NCBI GenBank assembly: GCA_963709155.1
Contig: CAVPVD010000007.1
Span: forward strand, 1,550,001-1,614,000
Source: Bog-159 sp963709155
GTDB taxonomy: Bacteria > Acidobacteriota > Terriglobia > Bryobacterales > Bryobacteraceae
Direction: 5' to 3'
Length of the DNA: 64,000 nucleotides
The position numbers and the translations under genes are program-made. The notes beneath the pieces were generated by a model that saw nothing but the letters and a program-made list of their open reading frames with translations, did no database searches and was not told the DNA's origin. Of the stretch, positions 8,021 through 16,382 are shown one piece after another. Positions within the stretch are counted from its first letter, which is position 1. Each line of letters begins with the position of its first letter.

Positions 8021-9442
8021 ATGGATGTCATGCATGGCGATCTTTCCCGCCGCGGTTTTCTGCGCGCTAGTGCCGTGGGGCTGGCCGCTTTGGCCGGTTC
8101 GGAAGCGCGGCTGCTCGCCGGCGCCACGAAGATCGCCCCGCGTGCCGACAGCATGATCCTGCTTTGGATGGCGGGAGGCATGGCTCAGACCGAAACCTTC
8201 GACCCCAAGCGTTATACGCCGTTTGAGCCGGGACTGGAATCGAAGCGCGTACTCAGCACGTTCCCGCAGATCGACACGGCTGTCGACAACATTAAGATCT
8301 CCGCGGGCCTGGAGCGCATGGCCAAGCTGATGGACCGCGGCACGCTGATCCGCTCCCACCGAGTGGGCGATCTGGGCTTCATTCTGCATTCGCGCCATCA
8401 GTTTCATTGGCACACCGGCTATGCGCCGCCGCAATCGGTGGCCGCCCCGCACATGGGCGCGGTGATTTCACGCACGCTGGGGCCGCGGAATCCGGAGATT
8501 CCCGCGTTCATCGATATCGGGCAGAATCTGGAAATCGGCGGCGAGAGCGATGCCGTGAAGGCATTTCATACGGCCGGTTTCCTGGGCAGCGAGCATGCGC
8601 CTTTCATGATCACCGATCCCCAGGATGCGGTATCGCGCGTGCGGCCCTCGGAGCACATCGGCCCGGCGCGCTTCGCCAACCGCTATGAAGAATACAAGAA
8701 GCTGGTGGCCGCCGGCCCGGTGGGGCAGTACGGCAGCGATTTCCAGCGCCAGAGCCTGCTGCGTTCGCTCGACAATGCGCACCGCCTGCTGACCTCGCCC
8801 GCCGCCAAGGCCTTCGACCTGAGTCTGGAGCCCAAGCCCAGCTACGACATTTACAATACCGGCCGCTTCGGCCTGGGCTGCCTGCTGGCGCGGCGCCTGG
8901 TGGAGGCCGGCGCGCGCTTCATCGAAGTGACCACGGAATACATCCCATTTCGCTATTGGGACACCCACGAAAACGGCCACAAGCGCGCGGCCGGCATGAA
9001 GGAAACCATCGACGCACCGGTCTCGCAGTTGATCCTGGACCTGGAAGCCCGCGGCCTGCTGGATCGCACCCTGGTGGTGCTGGCCAGCGAATTCGGACGC
9101 GACATGATGACGGAGGGCAAGCCCGGCGCCGAGGTAAAGGCGCAGGTGAAGCAGCCCGATATCATGACTGAGCCGAAGCACTACGGGATGCACCGGCATT
9201 TTACGGAAGCCTGCTCGGTATTGATGTTCGGCGGCGGCACGCCCAAGGGCAAACTATACGGCCGCACCGCCGGCGAGCGCCCTTGCAGCATCGTGGAGAA
9301 TCCCGTGAGCATCGAGGATCTGCACGCCACCATCTATTCCGCGCTGGGCATCGCGCCGGACACGGCCTACGAGGTCGAAAAGCGCCCATTCTACGTGACT
9401 AAGGATGGCAAGGGGAAGCCGGTCGCGGCGTTGCGCGCGTGA
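8021..9442 (+). CDS. DUF1501 domain-containing protein, Tat-exported
   Basis: 473 residues beginning with a twin-arginine signal (LSRRGFLRASAVGLAALAG; Arg10-Arg11), so it is exported folded. The remainder is DUF1501, which belongs to the alkaline-phosphatase-like/sulfatase superfamily. Readable parts include LWMAGGMAQTETFDPK near the N-terminus and the late segment VVLASEFGRD. These proteins nearly always occur beside DUF1549/DUF1553 proteins, as here four genes apart in one direction, and probably act together in the periplasm. Substrate unknown. It begins 4 bases after the MmcQ-like gene. Confidence 0.85.
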   Translation: MDVMHGDLSRRGFLRASAVGLAALAGSEARLLAGATKIAPRADSMILLWMAGGMAQTETFDPKRYTPFEPGLESKRVLSTFPQIDTAVDNIKISAGLERMAKLMDRGTLIRSHRVGDLGFILHSRHQFHWHTGYAPPQSVAAPHMGAVISRTLGPRNPEIPAFIDIGQNLEIGGESDAVKAFHTAGFLGSEHAPFMITDPQDAVSRVRPSEHIGPARFANRYEEYKKLVAAGPVGQYGSDFQRQSLLRSLDNAHRLLTSPAAKAFDLSLEPKPSYDIYNTGRFGLGCLLARRLVEAGARFIEVTTEYIPFRYWDTHENGHKRAAGMKETIDAPVSQLILDLEARGLLDRTLVVLASEFGRDMMTEGKPGAEVKAQVKQPDIMTEPKHYGMHRHFTEACSVLMFGGGTPKGKLYGRTAGERPCSIVENPVSIEDLHATIYSALGIAPDTAYEVEKRPFYVTKDGKGKPVAALRA

Positions 9443-9495
9443 GGCGGGCGAGGCCGCAACTATACTGCTGCTCGCTGGTGTCACAATAGGACCTT

Positions 9496-10695
9496 GTGGT
9501 ATTGGTCCAGAACGTCTCCAAACTCTACAAGCTCTACCGCCGTCCCGCCGACCGCCTGCGCGAGGCGCTGCCGTTTAACAGGCGCCAGTTCCACAGCGAT
9601 TTTTGGGCGCTGCGCGATATCGGCTTCCAGGTCGAAAAAGGCGAGACGCTGGCGCTGGTAGGGCCCAACGGTTCCGGCAAAAGCACGCTGCTGCAAATCG
9701 TCGCCGGCATTCTGCAACCCACCCAGGGGCGCGTGGTGACGCGCGGACGCATCGCCGCCCTGCTGGAGTTGGGCGCGGGATTCAACCCCGAGTTCACCGG
9801 CCGCGAAAACGTTTTTCTGAACGGCGAAATCATGGGCTTAAGCCGCGCCGAGATCGAACGCGCCATGCCTTCCATCGAGGCCTTCGCCGAGATCGGCGAG
9901 TTCATCGCCCGGCCCGTCAAAGAATATTCCAGCGGCATGTATGTGCGGCTGGCTTTCGCGACCGCCATCCACGTCGATCCCGAAATCCTGATCGTCGACG
10001 AGGCTTTGGCCGTGGGCGACGCGGTATTCGCCAATCGCTGCGTGCGCAAGTTCGAAGAACTGCGTGAGCGCAAGATTACGGTCTTGTTCGTCTCCCATGA
10101 CCTGGGCCTGGTGAAGCAGCTTTCCAACCGCGCCATTCTGTTGCTCAACGGCCGCATGGAGGCGCAAGGCTCGCCTAGCGATGTCATCAACCGCTACATC
10201 GGGCTGGTGCTCGAAAAACAGCAGGCGCGGCAGGAGAAGCAGGAGCGTTTTGAAGCCAGTTACAGGCACGGCGACGGCGTCAGCGAAATCCTGGGAGTCG
10301 ATCTGCTGAACGCCGCCGGCCAGCCGGTCACCGCGGTCGAAGGCGGCGAGGCCGTCACCGTGCGCGTACGCAGCCGCTTCCACCATCCGGCCTGCGATCC
10401 CATGGTCGGTATCCTCATCCGCAACCGCATCGGCATGGATGTCTATGGAACCAACACCCGCATCGAGAAAAAAAACCTGGGCACCTACCAGCCGGGCGAG
10501 GAACTGGAGGTGGATTTCCACTTCGCCTGCTGGCTCACGCCGCAACCGTACACCCTGACCGTTGCCACCCAGAGCCCCGACGGATCGAGCCACGACTGGC
10601 TGGACGACGTGATTTCGTTCGATGTGGTGGATACGCGCGTGGCGGCGGGAGTGGCCAATCTGCGGGCGGAGATCGCATGGCGCGTATCACGGTGA
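9496..10695 (+). CDS. ABC transporter ATPase, Wzt/TagH-like, with C-terminal carbohydrate-binding domain
   Basis: 399 residues from a GTG start. Walker A is GPNGSGKST (56-64), the signature is YSSGM (144-148), Walker B is ILIVDE (164-169) and the switch His is 201. The N-terminal insert LYRRPADRLREALPFNRR is typical of polysaccharide-exporting ATPases. After residue 260 a Wzt_C-like beta-sandwich follows, which in homologues recognises the end of the glycan. The export permease (Wzm) normally next to such an ATPase is absent here, and no glycosyltransferase cluster is nearby. It is either an orphan subunit or works with a permease encoded elsewhere. It overlaps the DUF167 gene by 19 bases. 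Confidence 0.88.
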   Translation: MVLVQNVSKLYKLYRRPADRLREALPFNRRQFHSDFWALRDIGFQVEKGETLALVGPNGSGKSTLLQIVAGILQPTQGRVVTRGRIAALLELGAGFNPEFTGRENVFLNGEIMGLSRAEIERAMPSIEAFAEIGEFIARPVKEYSSGMYVRLAFATAIHVDPEILIVDEALAVGDAVFANRCVRKFEELRERKITVLFVSHDLGLVKQLSNRAILLLNGRMEAQGSPSDVINRYIGLVLEKQQARQEKQERFEASYRHGDGVSEILGVDLLNAAGQPVTAVEGGEAVTVRVRSRFHHPACDPMVGILIRNRIGMDVYGTNTRIEKKNLGTYQPGEELEVDFHFACWLTPQPYTLTVATQSPDGSSHDWLDDVISFDVVDTRVAAGVANLRAEIAWRVSR

Positions 10696-10967
10696 AGGTG
10701 CATCCGCGCGCCAGGCGGACGCGCATCGCCGGACGGTTGGGCGAAGCCTGGAAACTGGACCTGGCCGCGCCGCCCCTCGATGGCAAGGCCAACGAGGCCT
10801 GCGTCCGGTTCCTCGCCGAGCTCGCCGGCGTGCCGCAATCGCGCGTACGGATCGTGTTAGGCTTGTCAAACCGGACCAAAGTCATTGAGATCGACGGACT
10901 GTCGCAGGAGGATGTGGCGCACGCCTTAAGCGTGCCGGTGCGGACTTCAGTCCGCACGCCAGAATGA
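10677..10967 (+). CDS. DUF167 (YggU) family protein
   Basis: A 96-residue protein of the DUF167/YggU family, recognised by ITVKVHPRARRTRI, LAAPPLDGKANEACVRFLAE and the SRVRIVLGLSNRTKVIEI strand. Its biochemical role is unknown. It is oddly ended: the last 16 or so codons (VAHALSVPVRTSVRTPE) are encoded by a copy of the dispersed double-hairpin repeat, which also lies just before the stop. This suggests the original C-terminus was altered by the repeat. It overlaps the upstream ABC gene and is followed 3 bases later by the symporter start. Confidence 0.88.
   Translation: MARITVKVHPRARRTRIAGRLGEAWKLDLAAPPLDGKANEACVRFLAELAGVPQSRVRIVLGLSNRTKVIEIDGLSQEDVAHALSVPVRTSVRTPE
10914..10960 (+). repeat. 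Dispersed double-hairpin repeat, copy inside DUF167 gene
   Basis: Hairpin 1 is GTGGCGCACGC-CTTAA-GCGTGCCGG. Hairpin 2 has stem GTGCGGAC, loop TTCA and stem GTCCGCAC (10938-10957). It is in the sense direction at the very 3' end of a coding sequence, which remains open through it. Confidence 0.8.
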
Positions 10968-10970
10968 TAA

Positions 10971-12359
10971 ATGATCTACGCCATAGTGCTGTCAATCATT
11001 GTCGCCGTGCTGTTGGGCACCGCCGTGGTGCGCTCGCTGACGGTCAAGAACCAGGCCGATTTCCTGGTCGCGGGCCGCAAGCTGACCTGGCCCGTGCTGG
11101 TGTTCACCCTGCTTTCCTCCTGGATCGGCGCTGGCAGTCTTTTTGCCGGCGGCGAGAATGCTTACAAAAATGGCTTCTCGGCGCTATGGCAGCCGGCCGG
11201 CGGCTGGGTCGGACTGGTGCTGATCGCTGTCATCGCCGGGCGCGCGCGCCGCTTCGCGCAGTTCACCGTGCCCGATCTGCTCGAAACGCGCTACAACACC
11301 ACCGCGCGCGTGTTGGCCACGGTCGCCATTGTGATTTCGTACACCGTGATCACCAGCTACCAGTTCAAAGGCGGCGGCGATATTCTGCATTTGATCTTTC
11401 CGTCGCTCGATCAAAAGACCGGCATGAACATCATCGCGGCCTTCGTAATTACGTTTACGGCGCTAGCCGGCATGGCGTCGGTCGCCTATCTTGACCTGAT
11501 CATCGGCCTGCTGGTCACGGTGATCGCGTTGATTTCGCTGCCACTGGTGCTCACCCGGACGGGGGGCTGGGCGGCGGTCCATGCGGCGCTGCCAGCCGAT
11601 CACTTCACCGTATTCGGGCCGCTCGGTTGGGAGCACTGCCTCGGCTATATGCTACCGACCCTCCTGCTGCTGATCGGCAACCAGGGCATGTACCAGAAGT
11701 TCTTTTCCGCGCGCTCGGAACGCGACGCGCGCTTCGCGGTGTTCGGTTGGATCGGCGGCACGTTGGTGCTGGAGACCGTGATCATCACCATCGCCGTGCT
11801 CGGCAGCGCCACGCTGAAGACCGATCACCCGCGCGAGATCATCCCCCTCACGGCGCGCATGCGGCTGCCGGAACTGGTGGGTGCCATCCTGCTCGGCGGC
11901 GTCTTCGCCAAAGTGATTTCGACCGCCAACAATTATCTGTTCTCCCCGGCCAGCAATCTGATCCACGACGTGTACAAGCGCTTTATCGATCCGCAGGCCG
12001 GCGAGCGGCGCACGCTGATCGTATCGCGCCTGCTGGTGATCGCGCTGGGCATCTTCGCGCTGCTGCAAGCCGCATACTTCGAGTCGGTTTTGAAGGCCGC
12101 TTTGTACGCCTATACTGTCTACGGCGCGGCCGTCACACCCTCCGTGATGGCGGTATTCTTTTGGAAGCGGGCCAATAAGGCGGGCGCCATCAGCTCGATA
12201 ATCTTGGGCACCGTCATTACGGTGGTCTGGCAGATTCTGGACATACAATGGCTGGATGCGGTATATCCGGCGCTAGGCGCTTCCGTGCTGGCGCTGGTAG
12301 TGGTCAGCCTGGCGACGGCGCCGCCCACGCGCGCCAATCTGGAGCCTTTTGAAAAATGA
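10971..12359 (+). CDS. Sodium:solute symporter family protein
   Basis: A 462-residue integral membrane protein with about 13 hydrophobic segments, starting IVLSIIVAVLLGTAVV. The early block FLVAGRKLTWPVLVFTLLSSWIG is typical of SSS-family transporters, where the unwound first helix forms part of the sodium site. It imports a solute with Na+; the substrate cannot be read from sequence. Its start is 3 bases after the DUF167 stop, and its stop overlaps the M24 peptidase start (ATGA), so these genes form one tight unit. Peptide or amino-acid uptake would fit the peptidase next to it, but that is inference. Confidence 0.85.
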   Translation: MIYAIVLSIIVAVLLGTAVVRSLTVKNQADFLVAGRKLTWPVLVFTLLSSWIGAGSLFAGGENAYKNGFSALWQPAGGWVGLVLIAVIAGRARRFAQFTVPDLLETRYNTTARVLATVAIVISYTVITSYQFKGGGDILHLIFPSLDQKTGMNIIAAFVITFTALAGMASVAYLDLIIGLLVTVIALISLPLVLTRTGGWAAVHAALPADHFTVFGPLGWEHCLGYMLPTLLLLIGNQGMYQKFFSARSERDARFAVFGWIGGTLVLETVIITIAVLGSATLKTDHPREIIPLTARMRLPELVGAILLGGVFAKVISTANNYLFSPASNLIHDVYKRFIDPQAGERRTLIVSRLLVIALGIFALLQAAYFESVLKAALYAYTVYGAAVTPSVMAVFFWKRANKAGAISSIILGTVITVVWQILDIQWLDAVYPALGASVLALVVVSLATAPPTRANLEPFEK

Positions 12360-13525
12360 ACCTCGCGGCGATTCAGGAAGAACTGCAAAAACAGCAACTC
12401 GACGGGTGGTTGTTCTTCGACCATCATAAGCGCGACCCCCTGGCGTACCGCGTCCTGGGCTTTCAGCCGGCTTCGCACGTTACGCGGCGCTGGTATTACT
12501 GGATTCCGGCGGTGGGCGGGCCGCGCGGCCTGGTGCACCGCATCGAGTCGGGGCGGCTGGACACGCTGCCCGGAGAGAAGATCCGCTACTCAAGCTGGAG
12601 CGAGCAGACCGGCGGACTGCGGACGCTGCTGAACGGCGCGCGCCGCGTGGCGATGCAGTATTCCCCGATGTGCGCCATCCCCTACGTGGCCATGGTGGAT
12701 GCAGGTACTGTCGAACTGGTGCGCAGCTTGGGTGTGGAAGTGGTGAGCTCCGCGGAATTGATCCAGCATTTCGAAGCGCGCTGGACCGCGGAAGCGCTCG
12801 AATCGCATCTGGAGGCCGGCCGCCGCGTGGACCGCGTACGCGCCCAGGCCTTCGAGATGGTCCGCGAGATCACCCGCGGCGGCGGCGCGGTGCAGGAGTT
12901 CGCGGTGGCGCAGTTCGTGCGCGACGGTTTCGCCAAAGCTGGCCTGTTCGCGGAGGATGGCCCGATCGTGGGCGTCAATGCCAACGCCGCGAATCCGCAT
13001 TACGAACCGTCCGCCGAAATCACCTCCGAGATTCGCCCCGGGGACCTGGTGCTGCTCGATATGTGGGCCAAACTGGACCAGCCCGGCGCGGTCTACTACG
13101 ACATTACCTGGACCGGATTCTGCGGCGACCGGCCCAGCGACGCCATGCTGGAGGTTTACGCAGTGGTCAGCGGCGCGCGGGACGCAGCCATCGCCCGCGT
13201 GCGCGACACGGTCGCGGCGGGCCGGGAGTTGCGCGGCTTCGAGGTGGACGACGCCGCGCGGGGATACATTGCCAGCCGCGGCTACGGCGATGCCTTCGTG
13301 CACCGCACAGGCCATTCGATCGGTGAGGAAGTGCACGGTAATGGCGCGAATATGGACAATCTGGAGACCCACGATGAGCGCCGCGTGGTGCCCTGGACCT
13401 GCTTCTCGATCGAGCCGGGCGTTTATCTCAAGAACTTCGGGATACGGTCCGAGGTGAATATGTTCGTGGGCGATACCGAGGCGCGCGTTACCGGGGAGAT
13501 GCAAAAAGAGTTGGTGATCCTCTGA
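12356..13525 (+). CDS. M24 family metallopeptidase (Xaa-Pro aminopeptidase-like)
   Basis: 389 residues. The N-terminal creatinase-like domain covers residues 1-150 and the pita-bread catalytic domain 155-389. The five metal ligands expected for M24 are readable as Asp235 (VLLDMW), Asp249 (YYDITWTG), His320 (RTGHSIG), Glu353 (SIEPGVY) and Glu366 (RSEVNMF). It should remove N-terminal residues from peptides, often before proline, in the cytoplasm. It overlaps the symporter stop by 4 bases, suggesting translational coupling. Confidence 0.88.
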   Translation: MNLAAIQEELQKQQLDGWLFFDHHKRDPLAYRVLGFQPASHVTRRWYYWIPAVGGPRGLVHRIESGRLDTLPGEKIRYSSWSEQTGGLRTLLNGARRVAMQYSPMCAIPYVAMVDAGTVELVRSLGVEVVSSAELIQHFEARWTAEALESHLEAGRRVDRVRAQAFEMVREITRGGGAVQEFAVAQFVRDGFAKAGLFAEDGPIVGVNANAANPHYEPSAEITSEIRPGDLVLLDMWAKLDQPGAVYYDITWTGFCGDRPSDAMLEVYAVVSGARDAAIARVRDTVAAGRELRGFEVDDAARGYIASRGYGDAFVHRTGHSIGEEVHGNGANMDNLETHDERRVVPWTCFSIEPGVYLKNFGIRSEVNMFVGDTEARVTGEMQKELVIL

Positions 13526-13578
13526 TCCGCTGCCATCGGGCTGACGCGTCCCCTGGCGCGGAGGCGCTATTCTAAGAA

Positions 13579-14625
13579 TTGTCACCCACACACCGGTACG
13601 AAGATAAAGTCCTCCTCCTCCTCACCTTGATCATCGGCGCGGTCGTTGGCCTTGTGGTGGTTGCCTTCATCCTGGTAACCGAAAACCTGGGCGCGCGCCT
13701 CTATCCGGGGTCCGTGGCTGCCTGGCGCAGATTGGTCATTCCAGTGGCCGGCGCGCTGATCACCGGCATCCTGCTGTCCCGCTATTTTCCAAACGCGCGC
13801 GGCAGCGGCATCCCGCAAACCAAGACCGCCCTTTTCGTGCGCGATGGCTTTATCTCCATGCGCACCGTGATCGGCAAGTTCAGCATGTCGGCTGTTTCAC
13901 TGGCCAGCGGCATCGCGCTCGGTCGCGAAGGACCTTCGGTCCAGGTTTCCGCCGGTATCGCATCCGTGTTGGGCCGGAAACTGGGGTTAAGTGCCAGCAG
14001 CGTGAAGGCGCTGCTGCCGGTAGGCGCTTCGGCTGCACTCGCTGCCGCGTTCAACACTCCGATTGCCGCGGTCCTGTTCACCCTGGAAGAAGTCATGGGC
14101 GATATGCACGCGCCGGTGCTGGGATCGATCGTGCTGGCATCCGCGACGTCCTGGATCGTCCTGCACCTGCTGCTCGGAGACGAACCGCTTTTCCATGTGC
14201 CGGCCTATCAACTCGTTCACCCGCTGGAGTTCGTGGCTTACGCGGTGCTCGGCGTGGCGGGCGGTCTGGTTTCGGTCGGATTCGTCAAGCTGCTGCTGTG
14301 GCAGCGCAAGCATTTCCTGCGCCTGCCCAAGTTTACCGAGTGGTGGCAGCCGGCGGTGGGCGGACTGGTGGTCGGCATCCTGGGGTGGTTCTTTCCCGAC
14401 GTTCTGGGTGTCGGCTATAACTTCGTGGACCAGGCGCTGAACGGCGGCATGTTTATCCGCACCATGGCGCTCCTGGTGCTGTTGAAGGTAGTGGCGACGG
14501 CCACTTGCTATGCCACCGGCAACGCGGGCGGCATATTCGGTCCCAGCCTTTTCATTGGGGCGATGCTGGGGGGGCCGTCGGGGGCGTGGCGCACCAACTG
14601 TTCCCCGACTATACCGGCAGCGTAG
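13579..14625 (+). CDS. Chloride channel (CLC) N-terminal part, split by a frameshift
   Basis: 348 residues from a TTG start. CLC signature elements are intact: GSGIP at 75-79, GREGP at 115-119 (the Glu matches the gating glutamate of transporters), and GGIFGPSLFIGAMLGG near the end. The family sequence then continues in another frame, because the G run at 14568-14574 is one base short, and this frame reads a junk tail (PSGAWRTNCSPTIPAA) to a stop at 14625. With one extra G the protein would continue into the downstream part, for about 934 residues in all. A TATTCT -10 box ends 5 bases before the start codon. Confidence 0.85.
   Translation: MSPTHRYEDKVLLLLTLIIGAVVGLVVVAFILVTENLGARLYPGSVAAWRRLVIPVAGALITGILLSRYFPNARGSGIPQTKTALFVRDGFISMRTVIGKFSMSAVSLASGIALGREGPSVQVSAGIASVLGRKLGLSASSVKALLPVGASAALAAAFNTPIAAVLFTLEEVMGDMHAPVLGSIVLASATSWIVLHLLLGDEPLFHVPAYQLVHPLEFVAYAVLGVAGGLVSVGFVKLLLWQRKHFLRLPKFTEWWQPAVGGLVVGILGWFFPDVLGVGYNFVDQALNGGMFIRTMALLVLLKVVATATCYATGNAGGIFGPSLFIGAMLGGPSGAWRTNCSPTIPAA
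14568..14574 (+). other. G7 tract at the CLC frameshift point
   Basis: Seven G residues follow ctatgct-like sequence within GAMLGG codons. Eight would keep the chloride channel in frame (GGAVGGVAHQLFPDYTGS). The tract may be a real mutation, a slippery or phase-variable site, or a homopolymer sequencing error. Confidence 0.7.
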
Positions 14626-16382
14626 GAGCTTATGCCCTGGTGGGCATGGGGACGGCTTTTGCGGGCATCGTGCGCGTGCCCATGACTTCGGTCATCATGA
14701 TCTTCGAGATCACCCGCGATTACTCCATTATCGTGCCCCTGATGATCTCGAACCTGATCAGTTACTTCATCTCCAGCAGGCTGCAGGAAGAGTCGATTTA
14801 CGAAGCCCTGCTGCACCAGGATGGCATTCACCTGCCTTCGGGCGCCAGGGCTCGCGAGGCGCTGCTGATGGTGGGGCAGGCATACCGCCAGACACCGGAA
14901 TCGCTGCCGGCGAGTTTGCGGGTGAGCGAAGCCGCGGCATCGGTCCACCGGGAGACCGGGGCCTGGCCGGTGGTGGACCAGGCCGGATTGCGCGGCATGT
15001 TGACTGTCGAGCAACTGGATCGGGCGGTCGCGGAAGGCCATGGCGAGCGCACGCTGGGAGAATTGGTTCCGGCACCCACCGCCGATGGGCTCATGGCGCA
15101 GGATTTTCCGCACCTGCATTCGGACCATTCGCTCGATTTCGCCATGCGGCGCCTTGCGGAGACGGGCCTTAAAGTTCTGCCGGTGGTCAGCCGCACCAAC
15201 GTGCGCGACTTGAAGGGCACCATCTCCATGCCGGATATCCTGGCTGCGTACGCCATGGGAAAAGTGGAGCAGGAAGCCGCGCCCGCACTTCCCAGGGACA
15301 AACCTGTCGCGCTGCTGGCCGGTGTGCTGGCGGTGCTGATCGGATTGGGGATCGTGGGTGGACTGCTGAGTTACTACTACCACTCCGAACGCGAAGGAAG
15401 GGCGCAGCATTTCTACGAACTGGGCAACCAGTTTATGCAGAAGGACCTTTACGACGAGGCCATCGAACAATACCGGGACGCGCTCTCCATTGCGCACAGC
15501 AACCAGAACAGGCTGGCGCTGGCTCTGGCCCTGGTCAAAGCCGGGCAGCCGGAGGATGCTTCTATCTATCTGAAGGATTTGTTGCGCAACGATCCTAACA
15601 ACGGCCCCGCAAACCTCGGGATGGCACGCGTGGCCGTGGAGAAAGGGGACATCGACGAGGCCCTGGGCTACTATCATCACGCCATAGATGGAGCCTGGCC
15701 CTCCGACGCCGCCGCGCGTCGCGCCGAGGCGCGCATCGAATTGATCCGGACGCTTGACAAGGCTGGCCGGCGGCAGCAGGCCCACGTGGAAGTCCTCGCC
15801 ATGCTGACGATGATGCCGGGCGACATTTCCGTGAAAAGGCAGGTGGCCCCCTTGGCGCTGGAATACGATCTACCCAAAGAAGCCGCGGGCCTGTTCCGCG
15901 ACCTGACGGAGCGCGATCCGCAGGACGAGCCGGCCTGGGCGGGTCTGGGTGAAGCGGAATATGCCTTGGGGGCTCTCGGACCCGCCCGGGATGCGCTCTC
16001 CAACGCGCTCCGGCTGAATCCAAACGATACGGCCGTTCAGAAGCGATTGGATGCGGTCAACCGGATCCTGGCGCTGGACCCCACGCAGCGCGGATTAGGG
16101 GCGGCGCAGCGATATGAACGTAGCCAGGCTGTGCTGGCCGAAGTTCTGGATGTGCTGGATAAATGCGACCCGAAGGCCCTGCCGGCTGGCCTGAAAGACC
16201 AGATCGAGGGCGCCCGCAGATTGTTGGTGAAGGGTCGCCGCCCGCCCTCCTATGGCGACGCCATGGAACATAATACGCTGCTGGCCGAGCAACTCTGGAC
16301 GGCGGGAACGAAGGCGTGCGGTTCGCTGCCGCCGGCGGATGCCCCGCTCACCCGGGTCATGGCCAGGCTGATGGCGCGTTAG
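14575..16382 (+). CDS. Chloride channel C-terminal part fused to CBS pair, membrane helix and TPR domain
   Basis: In the +0 frame after the G7 tract the CLC sequence resumes (GSVGAYALVGMGTAFAGIVRVPMTSVIMIFEITRDYS). Two CBS-like segments follow at about 14900-15250, then a strong hydrophobic helix (LLAGVLAVLIGLGIVGGLLS). A TPR region comes next, beginning FYELGNQFMQKDLYDEAIEQYRDAL and continuing in several 34-residue units. CBS domains regulate CLC gates by binding nucleotides. The added helix and TPR tail are not usual in this family. A frame with a start at 14505 exists upstream, but its first residues are not CLC sequence. Its stop codon abuts that of the convergent comEC gene. Confidence 0.8.
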
